From: JAGOEX01 sp964630905
GTDB lineage: Bacteria > UBP6 > UBA1177
NCBI GenBank assembly: GCA_964630905.1
Contig: CAZVWR010000023.1
Span: 1 to 44,002, forward strand
Direction: 5' to 3'
DNA: 44,002 nucleotides
Shown: piece after piece, positions 1 through 7,142 of the stretch
Position numbering within the stretch: the stretch's first letter is position 1
Layout: every line of letters starts with the position of its first letter
Translations under genes and position numbers: made by a program
The notes under the pieces: generated by a model
The model's database searches: none
Told to the model about the DNA's origin: nothing
Seen by the model: the letters and a program-made list of their open reading frames with translations, nothing else

Positions 1-1029
1 ATTTCCCTTTTTGCTTAAATCTTCCAATGTTTTGAGGCTTTCGAGATAGTTTTTTTCGACTTCGCTCAATGTTTTCTGCTGATATTTTTTATATTCTGAG
101 ACAGCTTTTTCTGTTGCTGTTTCATGACTTACCGATCCTGCTCCCTGTAACAATTTCTCACCGCTCATTGTCAGAATTTTATCCAGATGTTCCGCCCAGT
201 CTTTCATTGTCATTGCCTGTTCCCGCTCAGCTTGCCGTTCAGCAAAATCCAGATACCCTGATACAATCTGCCCAAGCGAACGGAGTTCTTTTTCGTCTAA
301 GTAATTTTTTGCAACAACAACATCTTTAAGATAGGGGCGACTGCCCGGAAATGACATCAGCCCCATAAATTCTTTTTCGGCATCGGCACGATCATATATT
401 ACTTCGGCGGCTGTTTTTCCGTGTACTGCATAATGTATTTTGTTTTGCACTTTTTTAAAGAATTCTATTGAAACATCCGCTTTTGGATCGTAATCAATGC
501 TGGTCGAATATATATCAAGAACCTGACGATAAAACACCTTCTCGGATGCACGTATGTCTCTTATCCGTTGCAGTAATTCTTTCCAATATCCGCCGCCGCC
601 CAAGTTTTTAAGCCGTTCATCGTCCATGGCAAACCCTTTGCGAATGTACTCATTAAGGCGTTTAGTTGCCCAAATACGGAATTGAGTTCCCCTTTGAGAC
701 TTCACCCTATAACCCACTGAAATAATGACATCAAGATTATAGTATTTTACTGAAATTTCTTGTGTTTTTCCTTCAATGGCACCGTGTTGAGTGGTTAGTC
801 GGAAATTCCGACATGCCACTTCTTCGGTTAACTCGCCTTCTTTAAAAACATTTTGTATATGCTCGGTAATTGTGTTGCGTGCCTTGCCAAATAACATGGC
901 CATTTGTTCCTGCGAAAGCCAGACAGTATCTTCTTCAAAACGGACATCTATCAATATTTTTTCATCTTCTGTTTTGAAGAAAATAAACGCTGAAGAATTA
1001 TTATTTTTATTCTTTAATCCTTTTCCCAT
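1..1029 (-). CDS. RhuM-family protein (3' end cut by window edge)
   Basis: This is an open frame of 343 codons running off the left edge, so the C-terminus is missing. It starts at an ATG preceded by AAGGAGG. The N-terminal part resembles a phage-antirepressor-type helix-turn-helix: VWLSQEQMAMLFG at about residues 36-48, then NTITEHIQNVFKEGEL. It is followed by the RhuM core motifs YNLDVIISVGYRVKS and GTQFRIWATKRL at about residues 97-125. RhuM was named from Salmonella pathogenicity island 3. Homologues are scattered across accessory regions of many bacteria and their molecular role is unsettled. RhuM proteins are usually about 330-350 aa, so little is missing. The gene is divergent from hgcA, with 195 bp between the two starts, and its accessory character may mark an island boundary. 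Family assignment is confident; function is not. Confidence 0.88.
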   Translation of the reverse strand, partial: MGKGLKNKNNNSSAFIFFKTEDEKILIDVRFEEDTVWLSQEQMAMLFGKARNTITEHIQNVFKEGELTEEVACRNFRLTTQHGAIEGKTQEISVKYYNLDVIISVGYRVKSQRGTQFRIWATKRLNEYIRKGFAMDDERLKNLGGGGYWKELLQRIRDIRASEKVFYRQVLDIYSTSIDYDPKADVSIEFFKKVQNKIHYAVHGKTAAEVIYDRADAEKEFMGLMSFPGSRPYLKDVVVAKNYLDEKELRSLGQIVSGYLDFAERQAEREQAMTMKDWAEHLDKILTMSGEKLLQGAGSVSHETATEKAVSEYKKYQQKTLSEVEKNYLESLKTLEDLSKKGN

Positions 1030-1160
1030 AAATGCCCTCCTTGCACTCTTAACGCAGATATAGTTTCCCTTATTTCATCATAATCTCAAGTTTTTGTGTC
1101 AGAATTATTGACGAAATATTCCCGCATCAAGAAACAAAAAAGATGCCGGATAATTAAATC

Positions 1161-1186
1161 TTGACATTTTTCCGATTCTTTATAAT
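1161..1186 (+). promoter_or_regulatory. Candidate sigma70 promoter of the hgcAB-ars operon
   Basis: There is a perfect TTGACA at 1161-1166 and a perfect TATAAT at 1181-1186, but only 14 bp between them (16-18 is normal). Either the true -35 is weaker and lies elsewhere, or this promoter needs help or distortion to work. It sits 38 bp upstream of the hgcA start, and no other strong promoter is visible before hgcA. Confidence 0.55.
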
Positions 1187-1201
1187 CGTTTAAGCGGTTA
1201 T
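1182..1201. promoter_or_regulatory. Imperfect inverted repeat, candidate ArsR operator
   Basis: ATAATCG and CGGTTAT (6 of 7 complementary positions) flank a 6-bp spacer. The site overlaps the -10 element and the expected transcription start, where an ArsR/SmtB repressor would block RNA polymerase. ArsR-family proteins are homodimers that bind AT-rich imperfect palindromes of about this size. The link to the arsR gene at 2497 is inferred from position and symmetry only. Confidence 0.45.
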
Positions 1202-1224
1202 GTTGTTTCGGAGGATCGAAAACG

Positions 1225-2223
1225 GTGCAGATAAATACAATCAGACAACCTTATGTCAGTGGATTTGTGAATTCGGGAAACATATTGATACCGAAAATAT
1301 TCACTACTATTTCCTTAAAAGACAGATTGTCAGGAATCATGGTGCGGCTTGGATATAGAAGAATGCATTACACTGTTAGGCAGGGACTTTATGCTGTGGG
1401 AAATCCTGATAAAAACTCGCCGGTTATCGTGACAGCGAACTATAAGCTCACTTTTGATGTTGTAAGAAATACAATATCAGGAATGAACCTGTGGATGCTT
1501 GTCCTCAACACTCACGGCGTGAATGTGTGGTGTGCGGCAGGCAAAGGGACATTCGGGACAGGCGAGATCGCAAGAATGGTGAAAATGACAAAGCTTTCAA
1601 CTGTGGTGTCACATAGAAACCTTATTGTGCCTCAGCTTGGAGCACCGGGAGTTTCTGCTCACCGTGTGAAAAAGCTCACAGATTTTTCAGTTACTTACGG
1701 ACCTGTGAAAATATCAGACCTGAAAAAATTCATTGATAACGGCAATGTTGCAGACAAATCCATGAGAACTGTTGAGTTTCCACTTATTGAAAGGATGAAA
1801 GTTGCTCCGCTTGAGCTTGTGCTCGGGTGGAAAATACTTATCGGAGTGCTCATTCTTTCTTTGCTTAACATTTCGAGCTTCATACCTCTTATCGGGAGTG
1901 TAATTGCCGGAATATTTCTCTTCCCTGCCCTTCTGCCCTATCTTCCTTTCAGATCATTTACACTGAAAGGTGCAATTCTTGGACTCGTATGGGCTTGTTT
2001 CTGCTCACTTTTTATTGCTACTGACATATTCACAGTCCTTGAGTTCCTACTCATAATCCCACCTGTCGTGGCATACATGGCTTTCAATTTTACCGGCTCA
2101 ACGACTTTCACTTCTCCATCCGGCGTCAGATACGAAATAAAAAAGTACACATGGCCTTTTGCTCTGTGGATGTCGGCAGGAATAATTATGTATTTTGTTA
2201 ATATTTTCCGAGGTCTGTTATGA
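1225..2223 (+). CDS. hgcA: HgcA, mercury-methylating corrinoid protein
   Basis: A 332-aa protein with a GTG start preceded by GGAGG at 1210-1214. Residues 100-107 read NVWCAAGK, the diagnostic cap-helix motif of HgcA. Cys103 would be the lower axial ligand of the cobalt corrinoid (Cys93 in Pseudodesulfovibrio mercurii ND132). The soluble corrinoid domain spans roughly residues 40-170. About five hydrophobic segments follow between residues 203 and 328, matching the known HgcA membrane domain. HgcA is understood to transfer a methyl group from the cobalt to Hg(II), giving methylmercury, with HgcB as electron donor. The related CFeSP/CdhD corrinoid proteins lack both this Cys motif and the membrane domain. 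The stop overlaps hgcB as ATGA, implying translational coupling. Methylation activity in this organism is inferred, not shown. Confidence 0.97.
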   Translation: MQINTIRQPYVSGFVNSGNILIPKIFTTISLKDRLSGIMVRLGYRRMHYTVRQGLYAVGNPDKNSPVIVTANYKLTFDVVRNTISGMNLWMLVLNTHGVNVWCAAGKGTFGTGEIARMVKMTKLSTVVSHRNLIVPQLGAPGVSAHRVKKLTDFSVTYGPVKISDLKKFIDNGNVADKSMRTVEFPLIERMKVAPLELVLGWKILIGVLILSLLNISSFIPLIGSVIAGIFLFPALLPYLPFRSFTLKGAILGLVWACFCSLFIATDIFTVLEFLLIIPPVVAYMAFNFTGSTTFTSPSGVRYEIKKYTWPFALWMSAGIIMYFVNIFRGLL

Positions 2224-2483
2224 AATATATTGATAATGTAGTTTCGCTTTGTTTTGACGAGTCAAAATGTACCGGCTGCGGAATGTGCGCTGAAGTGTGT
2301 CCGCACAATGTGTTCAAGGTTGACAGAATCGCTGAAATAATTAATAAAAACAACTGTATAGAATGTGGAGCATGTGCAAAAAACTGCCCTTTTCAGGCAA
2401 TAAAAGTCTGTTCGGGTGTAGGGTGCGGATATGCGATGATAAAATCAAAGATCACAGGTAAAGAAGAATCGTGCTGTTGCTGA
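2220..2483 (+). CDS. hgcB: HgcB, 2[4Fe-4S] ferredoxin partner of HgcA
   Basis: An 87-aa protein whose ATG overlaps the hgcA stop by 4 nt. It carries two CxxCxxCxxxCP clusters, at Cys17/20/23/27 and Cys46/49/52/56, the hallmark of a bacterial-type 2[4Fe-4S] ferredoxin. Beyond them are an extra conserved Cys in SGVGCGYAM (Cys69, equivalent to Cys73 in ND132) and a C-terminal CCC (85-87). Family members end in a vicinal Cys pair thought to bind Hg(II); here there are three in a row. HgcB re-reduces the HgcA cobalt and may hand mercury to HgcA. It is 13 bp upstream of arsR and co-directional, so it is expected on the same transcript as the arsenic genes. Confidence 0.97.
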   Translation: MKYIDNVVSLCFDESKCTGCGMCAEVCPHNVFKVDRIAEIINKNNCIECGACAKNCPFQAIKVCSGVGCGYAMIKSKITGKEESCCC

Positions 2484-2496
2484 TAAGGAGAAAAAA

Positions 2497-2850
2497 ATGA
2501 AAGATCTTGCTCAGTTTTTTAAGGCGCTTTCGGATGAAACGAGATTGCAGATCGTTGCACTCTTACTGATGAAAGAGGAACTTTGTGTGTGCGACATTGA
2601 AAATACGCTCAATATGACTCAGTCAAAGGCATCGCGACACTTGAGATATTTAATGAATTCAGGCATTTTGACCGATACTCGTAAAAACATCTGGGTTTAT
2701 TATTCTATCAGCAAGAGTCTGAGTTCAAATGAGCTTGCCGTCCTTGACGCATTAAAAAAATGCCTGGGAAGCGATGTCAGAATAGAGTTGAAGAAAAAGC
2801 TTGACGGGTGGATGAAAAGCAAAGAAAAATCAAATGTTTGTAAATTATAA
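2497..2850 (+). CDS. arsR: ArsR-family metalloid-responsive repressor
   Basis: A 117-aa winged-helix repressor with the SD site AAGGAG. The N-terminus FFKALSDETRLQIVALL is the classic ArsR start. ELCVCDIE at residues 28-35 holds the Cys30-Val-Cys32 pair of the arsenite site in the alpha-3 helix, as in the ELCVCDLC motif of plasmid R773 ArsR. The third Cys of R773, which is dispensable there, is Glu35 here. The recognition helix is MTQSKASRHLRYL (40-52). Another Cys lies near the end (Cys115). It sits between hgcB and the arsenite pump, so it most simply represses the whole operon from the site before hgcA until As(III), or possibly another soft metal, binds. Confidence 0.93.
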   Translation: MKDLAQFFKALSDETRLQIVALLLMKEELCVCDIENTLNMTQSKASRHLRYLMNSGILTDTRKNIWVYYSISKSLSSNELAVLDALKKCLGSDVRIELKKKLDGWMKSKEKSNVCKL

Positions 2851-2861
2851 CGGAGAAAACT

Positions 2862-3917
2862 ATGGAAAAAAATGTTGGCGGAATCAGTTTTTTTGAAAAA
2901 TATCTCTCGTTGTGGGTGGCTCTCTGCATGGTTGCCGGAGTAATGATCGGAAAGTTCGCTCCTGCAATACCGCAATTCCTTGGAAAGTTTGAATATGCTA
3001 AAGTCTCAATTCCAATCGCTATTCTGATCTGGCTCATGATCTATCCGATGATGATGAAAGTTGATTTTGCAAGTGTTAAAGATGTGGGCAAAAATCCGAA
3101 AGGGCTTTTTGTGACATGGATTACCAACTGGCTGATAAAGCCGTTCACGATGTATGCAATAGCGTGGTTTTTCTTTTTTATCGTGTTTAAATCGCTCATC
3201 CCGACTGACCTTGCAAGAGATTATCTCGCCGGCGCGATACTTCTCGGGGCGGCTCCCTGCACTGCGATGGTATTCGTCTGGAGTCATCTAACAAAAGGGA
3301 ACCCGGCATATACCGTCGTTCAGGTCGCAACAAACGATCTGATTATCCTTGTCGCTTTCACTCCGATCGTTGCACTCCTTCTTGGAATCAGCGGAATAAC
3401 AATTCCCTGGAACACCCTTTTTCTATCTGTCGTCCTCTTTGTCGTGATCCCGCTTGCAGGTGGAATTCTGACAAGAAAAACAGTTATAAAAAACAAAGGT
3501 CTTGAATATTTCAACACAAAATTCATCACTAAATTCAACAACATAACAATCGGAGGGCTACTGCTCACCCTTGTCATAATATTTTCTTTTCAAGGTCATG
3601 TCATCCTTGAAAATCCGCTTCATATACTGCTTATTGCAATTCCGCTCACAATTCAGACATTCTTCATCTTTTTTGTTGCATATCTCAGTTCTAAAAAGCT
3701 TTGTCTGCGTCACAGTATCGCTGCTCCTGCCGGCATGATAGGAGCATCAAATTTCTTTGAACTTTCCGTTGCTGTCGCTATTGCACTTTTCGGCCCAACT
3801 TCACCCGTTGCACTCGCTACAATTGTCGGAGTTCTTGTTGAAGTTCCTGTAATGCTTACACTCGTAAAAATTGCAAATAAAACAAAACACTGGTTCCCCA
3901 AGGAGGAGAAACAATGA
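2862..3917 (+). CDS. acr3: ACR3-family arsenite efflux permease
   Basis: A 351-aa inner-membrane protein with about ten hydrophobic helices, the normal ACR3 length. Family signatures are present: GAAPCTAMVFVWSHLTKG with the essential Cys133, and SNFFELSVAVAIALFG with Glu300. The GVLVEVPVML segment in the last helices is also conserved. ACR3 exports arsenite by proton exchange and completes detoxification after arsenate is reduced by ArsC. It starts 11 bp after arsR with a clear SD (CGGAG) and its stop overlaps arsC by 4 nt. It is distinct from the ArsB permease type. Confidence 0.95.
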   Translation: MEKNVGGISFFEKYLSLWVALCMVAGVMIGKFAPAIPQFLGKFEYAKVSIPIAILIWLMIYPMMMKVDFASVKDVGKNPKGLFVTWITNWLIKPFTMYAIAWFFFFIVFKSLIPTDLARDYLAGAILLGAAPCTAMVFVWSHLTKGNPAYTVVQVATNDLIILVAFTPIVALLLGISGITIPWNTLFLSVVLFVVIPLAGGILTRKTVIKNKGLEYFNTKFITKFNNITIGGLLLTLVIIFSFQGHVILENPLHILLIAIPLTIQTFFIFFVAYLSSKKLCLRHSIAAPAGMIGASNFFELSVAVAIALFGPTSPVALATIVGVLVEVPVMLTLVKIANKTKHWFPKEEKQ

Positions 3918-4330
3918 AAAGAAATGTAATATTCATCTGCATCCACAACTCGGCAAGAAGCCAGATGGCAGAAGCATATCTGAAACATTTCGCATCAGAC
4001 AGATTCAATGTGTGGAGTGCCGGACTTGAACCGGGAAAGCTTAATCCAGTTGCAGTAAAAGCGATGGCGCTTGACGGCATTGACATATCAGGACACACCA
4101 CAAAATCAGTTGATGAATTCATAGACGGACACATAAAATTCGATTTTGTTGTCACCGTATGCGATGAAACCGCAGCAGAAGCATGCCCATTCTTCCCCGG
4201 ACAAGGCGAGCGACACCACTGGGGATTTCAAGACCCATCATCCCTTTCAGGAACCGAAGAAGAAAAACTTTCCCGCACCATTCAGATCAGAGATCAGATA
4301 AAGGGGAAGGTTAAGAGTTTTATTTCTTAA
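3914..4330 (+). CDS. arsC: Arsenate reductase, LMW-phosphatase type
   Basis: A 138-aa protein with the low-molecular-weight phosphatase P-loop C-IHNSA-R-S (Cys9 to Arg15-Ser16) near the N-terminus. HTTKSVDEF follows at about residues 61-69. The redox Cys pair is Cys83 and Cys91 in VCDETAAEACPFF, and the general acid Asp107 is in FQDPSS. This is the thioredoxin-coupled pI258 type, which reduces As(V) to As(III) through a Cys relay. Position 14 is Ala where staphylococcal ArsC has Cys15. A sensible start is fixed by the ATGA overlap with acr3, preceded by AAGGAGG. It is the last gene of the operon; no clear terminator hairpin follows. Confidence 0.93.
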   Translation: MKRNVIFICIHNSARSQMAEAYLKHFASDRFNVWSAGLEPGKLNPVAVKAMALDGIDISGHTTKSVDEFIDGHIKFDFVVTVCDETAAEACPFFPGQGERHHWGFQDPSSLSGTEEEKLSRTIQIRDQIKGKVKSFIS

Positions 4331-4343
4331 AAACAAATTACAA

Positions 4344-4371
4344 TTGACATTCTCCAGCTTTACTGTAAAAT
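4344..4371 (+). promoter_or_regulatory. Sigma70-type promoter for the TSP3/VWA lipoprotein
   Basis: TTGACA (4344-4349), a 16-bp spacer and TAAAAT (4366-4371) lie 44 bp upstream of the next ATG. The lipoprotein gene therefore probably has its own promoter and is not just read through from arsC. The same element pair and spacing occur before the minus-strand lipoprotein gene at 19339. A TATAAT at 4388-4393 has no convincing -35 partner. Confidence 0.65.
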
Positions 4372-4415
4372 TTTCCTGATGTTGGGGTATAATAATTCTT
4401 TTCAGGAGACTTTCA

Positions 4416-6437
4416 ATGAAACAAAAATATTTGATTTTAGTGTTTGTGTGTGTTTTTTTTATTGCCTGTGACAACGGCAGCAAAAATGACAGGAATGATA
4501 CGGAAGAAAATCAGAAACAAGATGATGACACTATTATCCTTCCGTTTAACGATGAAGAGGAACCATATTCAGACAACGCAAACACCTCTGATGATTCACT
4601 TAATGACAATTCTTCTGACGACAATTTTTCTGATGACATTAATGATAACTCCGATGTTTACTTCGACGAAGATGTTGTTGATCTTTGTCCCGGGAACTCG
4701 TTGAAAACTGAACCCGGAGTCTGCGGATGCGATATTGACGATATTGATTCTGATAGTGACGGAGTAATGGATTGTGTTGACAATTGCCCCGATGTTCCTA
4801 ACAAAGATCAGACGGATACAGATAAGGATAAACGGGGCGATGTGTGTGATAACTGCCCTTACCACGCTAACATTAAACAAACCGACACTGACGGAAACGG
4901 CATAGGCGATGTTTGTGAAAATGATACTTTAGCCCTTGATACTGACAGTGACGGGATTCTTGATTATGCTGACAATTGCATAGGAACTCCTAATCCGAAT
5001 CAATCCGACATAGATGGTGACGGAATAGGTGATGCCTGCGACAACTGTCCCGCTGCAGCAAACATAGAACAGACAGATAGTGACGGTGACGGAATCGGAG
5101 ATGAATGTGAAGGGCTTCCATTCGATTCAGATATTGATAAAGACGGAATCGAAAATGCTCTTGATAACTGTATAAATGTTGCCAATCCAAATCAGGCAGA
5201 TGCAGATGGTGACGGAATAGGAGATGCCTGCGATAACTGCCCCGGCACAAAAAATCAGAATCAGGTAGATAACAATAGTAACGGTATTGGAGATGCCTGT
5301 GAAGCAATAACTCTCCCACCGGAAGAGGTTTGTGAAGCTAAAGACATCGCCGGTTCAAGAATTAAACCCAACATATATTATCTTCTCGACAATTCCGGAT
5401 CAATGGACTGGTGTATAAACGGAAACACATCTAACTGCAGCGGAAAAAGCACATCAAGATGGAATATTCTTTTAAGCGCTCTGAATTCTCAGGCAACTTC
5501 TCTTTCAACTCAATTTAATGTGGGTGCGGCATATTTCCCTGATAATAGTGCAAATGCAAAAGAATGCATAGACCTAAAAGCCGATACTGTTTTCAATAAT
5601 TTCAATCCATGCAATATATATCCCGGAGGCGGAACACCGACTGGACCGGCACTTGACCTTGTCAGAACCAATCAGTGGTACAAATTTACTCCGGATTCGA
5701 TGGATGCAAGCAGAGGAAAAGCGGTTGTTGTTGTTACAGACGGGGATCCTGATGATCTAAATGCCGCCAAAACTGCGGCCACAACACTGAAGAATGCAGG
5801 AGTTCCAGTATATTTTATAGGATTTTCAGGGCTTAACAGTACAAATATGACAGCTCTTGCTGTTGCCGGCGGAACAACAAACTGGTATGAAGTAAATGAC
5901 TCAACAAGTATTCAGAATGCACTGAAAGCTATTGCCGCCACAATGATGCCGTGTACAGTTTCACTTCCTCTGACGGGCGGAGATGATGATCCTTCAAGAA
6001 TGGAAGTAAGCATTAACAACAACGGTACTCTTACAAATATAGAACCCGGCACTCCGAATGGCTGGACTTATGATGCTTCAACAAACACACTTATTTTAAA
6101 TGGATCATCCTGTACAGATCTGAAAAATATAGCTTCCGGATCGAGCGATCCTTCCAAAGTTGGAATTACTGCAAAAGTCGCCTGCATTGTTGATTGTGTT
6201 TCAGTTCCTGAATTCTGCGACGGAAAAGATAACGACTGTAACGGAATTCCTGATGACGGAATAGTCTGTGAATGCACCTATGAAATTTGCGGTGATAATA
6301 TCGACAATGATTGTGATGATCTCGTTGATGAAGGATGCCCCGACCCGGATGAGTGTGTTGTTGCACCTGAAATTTGTGATGAAATTGACAACAACTGCGA
6401 CGGTCAGGTTGATGAAGGCTGCTCAATGGGATCTTAG
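4416..6437 (+). CDS. Surface lipoprotein with TSP3 repeats, VWA domain and MopE-like tail
   Basis: A 673-aa protein with SD AGGAG. A lipoprotein signal ends in FFIAC (Cys18). An acidic Asp/Asn/Ser-rich linker follows to about residue 88. Five or six thrombospondin type-3 calcium-binding repeats (DSDGDGIGD..CDNCP pattern) span about 105-296. A von Willebrand A domain begins at YYLLDNSGSMD (about 321-331; MIDAS DxSxS intact) and extends to about 510. The C-terminus (about 585-670) has Cys/Asp-rich CDGKDNDCNG and CDEIDNNCDGQVDEGC units of the MopE putative metal-binding type. This architecture is typical of outer-surface calcium-binding lipoproteins in myxobacteria-like lineages. Adhesion or matrix binding is the likely role, but the ligand cannot be read from sequence. 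The gene is monocistronic and converges with 6522-7016. Confidence 0.9.
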   Translation: MKQKYLILVFVCVFFIACDNGSKNDRNDTEENQKQDDDTIILPFNDEEEPYSDNANTSDDSLNDNSSDDNFSDDINDNSDVYFDEDVVDLCPGNSLKTEPGVCGCDIDDIDSDSDGVMDCVDNCPDVPNKDQTDTDKDKRGDVCDNCPYHANIKQTDTDGNGIGDVCENDTLALDTDSDGILDYADNCIGTPNPNQSDIDGDGIGDACDNCPAAANIEQTDSDGDGIGDECEGLPFDSDIDKDGIENALDNCINVANPNQADADGDGIGDACDNCPGTKNQNQVDNNSNGIGDACEAITLPPEEVCEAKDIAGSRIKPNIYYLLDNSGSMDWCINGNTSNCSGKSTSRWNILLSALNSQATSLSTQFNVGAAYFPDNSANAKECIDLKADTVFNNFNPCNIYPGGGTPTGPALDLVRTNQWYKFTPDSMDASRGKAVVVVTDGDPDDLNAAKTAATTLKNAGVPVYFIGFSGLNSTNMTALAVAGGTTNWYEVNDSTSIQNALKAIAATMMPCTVSLPLTGGDDDPSRMEVSINNNGTLTNIEPGTPNGWTYDASTNTLILNGSSCTDLKNIASGSSDPSKVGITAKVACIVDCVSVPEFCDGKDNDCNGIPDDGIVCECTYEICGDNIDNDCDDLVDEGCPDPDECVVAPEICDEIDNNCDGQVDEGCSMGS

Positions 6438-6521
6438 GCTCATTTTAACTCACCCGCTACCCATCTTCGTCTTCATTTCTTAATCCACATCCTTTCCTTC
6501 TGATCTATTTTCCTTTTTTTC

Positions 6522-7016
6522 TTACTTGAATTCTTTTGATGCCGCGTTCATGGAAGATGAGCGGAAAGTAATTTTTTTGATTGGCATCTTGTCTTTAAGA
6601 AGCTCATAGAAAAGCTCGCAAAGATTCTCACAGGTAGAAACTTTTTTGGTCACAACTATTCTGTATTCAGGGAATGACCAGGCAAGTGGGTGATCAATCT
6701 TTTTAAGAGGAACACAATTTTTCAGGTCGTTATTAATGCCTTCCTTTTTGTACACAGCAATAACCGCCTCAAGAAGCGGATCGCCTTCTTGAAACAATGT
6801 TGCGTGGTGGAAATGGTCACAAACTTCCCATGCTTTTTTCAATCCCTCTTTACAAGCGTGTGCAAATCCGGTCACAGGGTCAACAGTGTCTTCAAGCTCG
6901 ATCGTTAAAAGACCTGAGTGCCCGTGAAGGTGCTTTGCTTCTCTTGGCCAGTTCATAAACCTGTGTGCGTACTGGAAATCAAGGTTTACGATTGATGTGT
7001 ACTTGTCGTTTGACAT
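6522..7016 (-). CDS. PTPS/QueD-family protein lacking the catalytic Cys
   Basis: The chosen start is the ATG at 7016 because GGAGG lies 8 nt before it; an upstream in-frame ATG would overlap that SD. The product is 164 aa. The tetrahydropterin-synthase fold is indicated by the zinc ligands His18 (YAHRF) and His31/His33 (HLHGHSG). The DH pair in EVCDHFHHATLF and the CENLCEL segment also fit. In QueD the catalytic Cys lies four residues before the first His of HGH (Cys27 in E. coli); here that residue is Ala27, preceded by Glu26. The usual QueD reaction (7,8-dihydroneopterin triphosphate to 6-carboxytetrahydropterin) is therefore doubtful, and it may be a PTPS variant. A strong promoter lies directly upstream, and the gene is alone. 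queA is present at 20148 but in a different operon. Confidence 0.82.
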   Translation of the reverse strand: MSNDKYTSIVNLDFQYAHRFMNWPREAKHLHGHSGLLTIELEDTVDPVTGFAHACKEGLKKAWEVCDHFHHATLFQEGDPLLEAVIAVYKKEGINNDLKNCVPLKKIDHPLAWSFPEYRIVVTKKVSTCENLCELFYELLKDKMPIKKITFRSSSMNAASKEFK

Positions 7017-7085
7017 GATAATTTCCTCCATGGTTTAAATGATTTTAGGTGATGTTTATGTGTTTTCATAATTACCATCGCAGAA

Positions 7086-7114
7086 ATAATACCCTGCTGT
7101 CTTAAATAAGTCAA
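7086..7114 (-). promoter_or_regulatory. Sigma70 promoter of the PTPS-like gene
   Basis: On the minus strand, TTGACT (7114-7109), a 17-bp spacer and TATTAT (7091-7086) lie 69 bp upstream of the ATG at 7016. This is a near-consensus match with ideal spacing. Confidence 0.7.
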
Positions 7115-7142
7115 CTGTAGTTTTCCTCTTCCGAAGATCGCA

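Noticed and set aside
1225..2223. Acetyl-CoA-pathway corrinoid protein (CdhD/CFeSP gamma) instead of HgcA
   Set aside because: NVWCAAGK, the C-terminal membrane helices and an overlapping HgcB-type ferredoxin are specific to HgcA.
4388..4393. TATAAT before the TSP3 lipoprotein as an alternative -10
   Set aside because: No acceptable -35 lies 16-18 bp upstream; the TTGACA-N16-TAAAAT pair is better.
4596..5319. Minus-strand frames opposite the TSP3 region
   Set aside because: Low-complexity His/Arg/Leu or Ser/Pro products are shadows of the Asp-rich calcium repeats.
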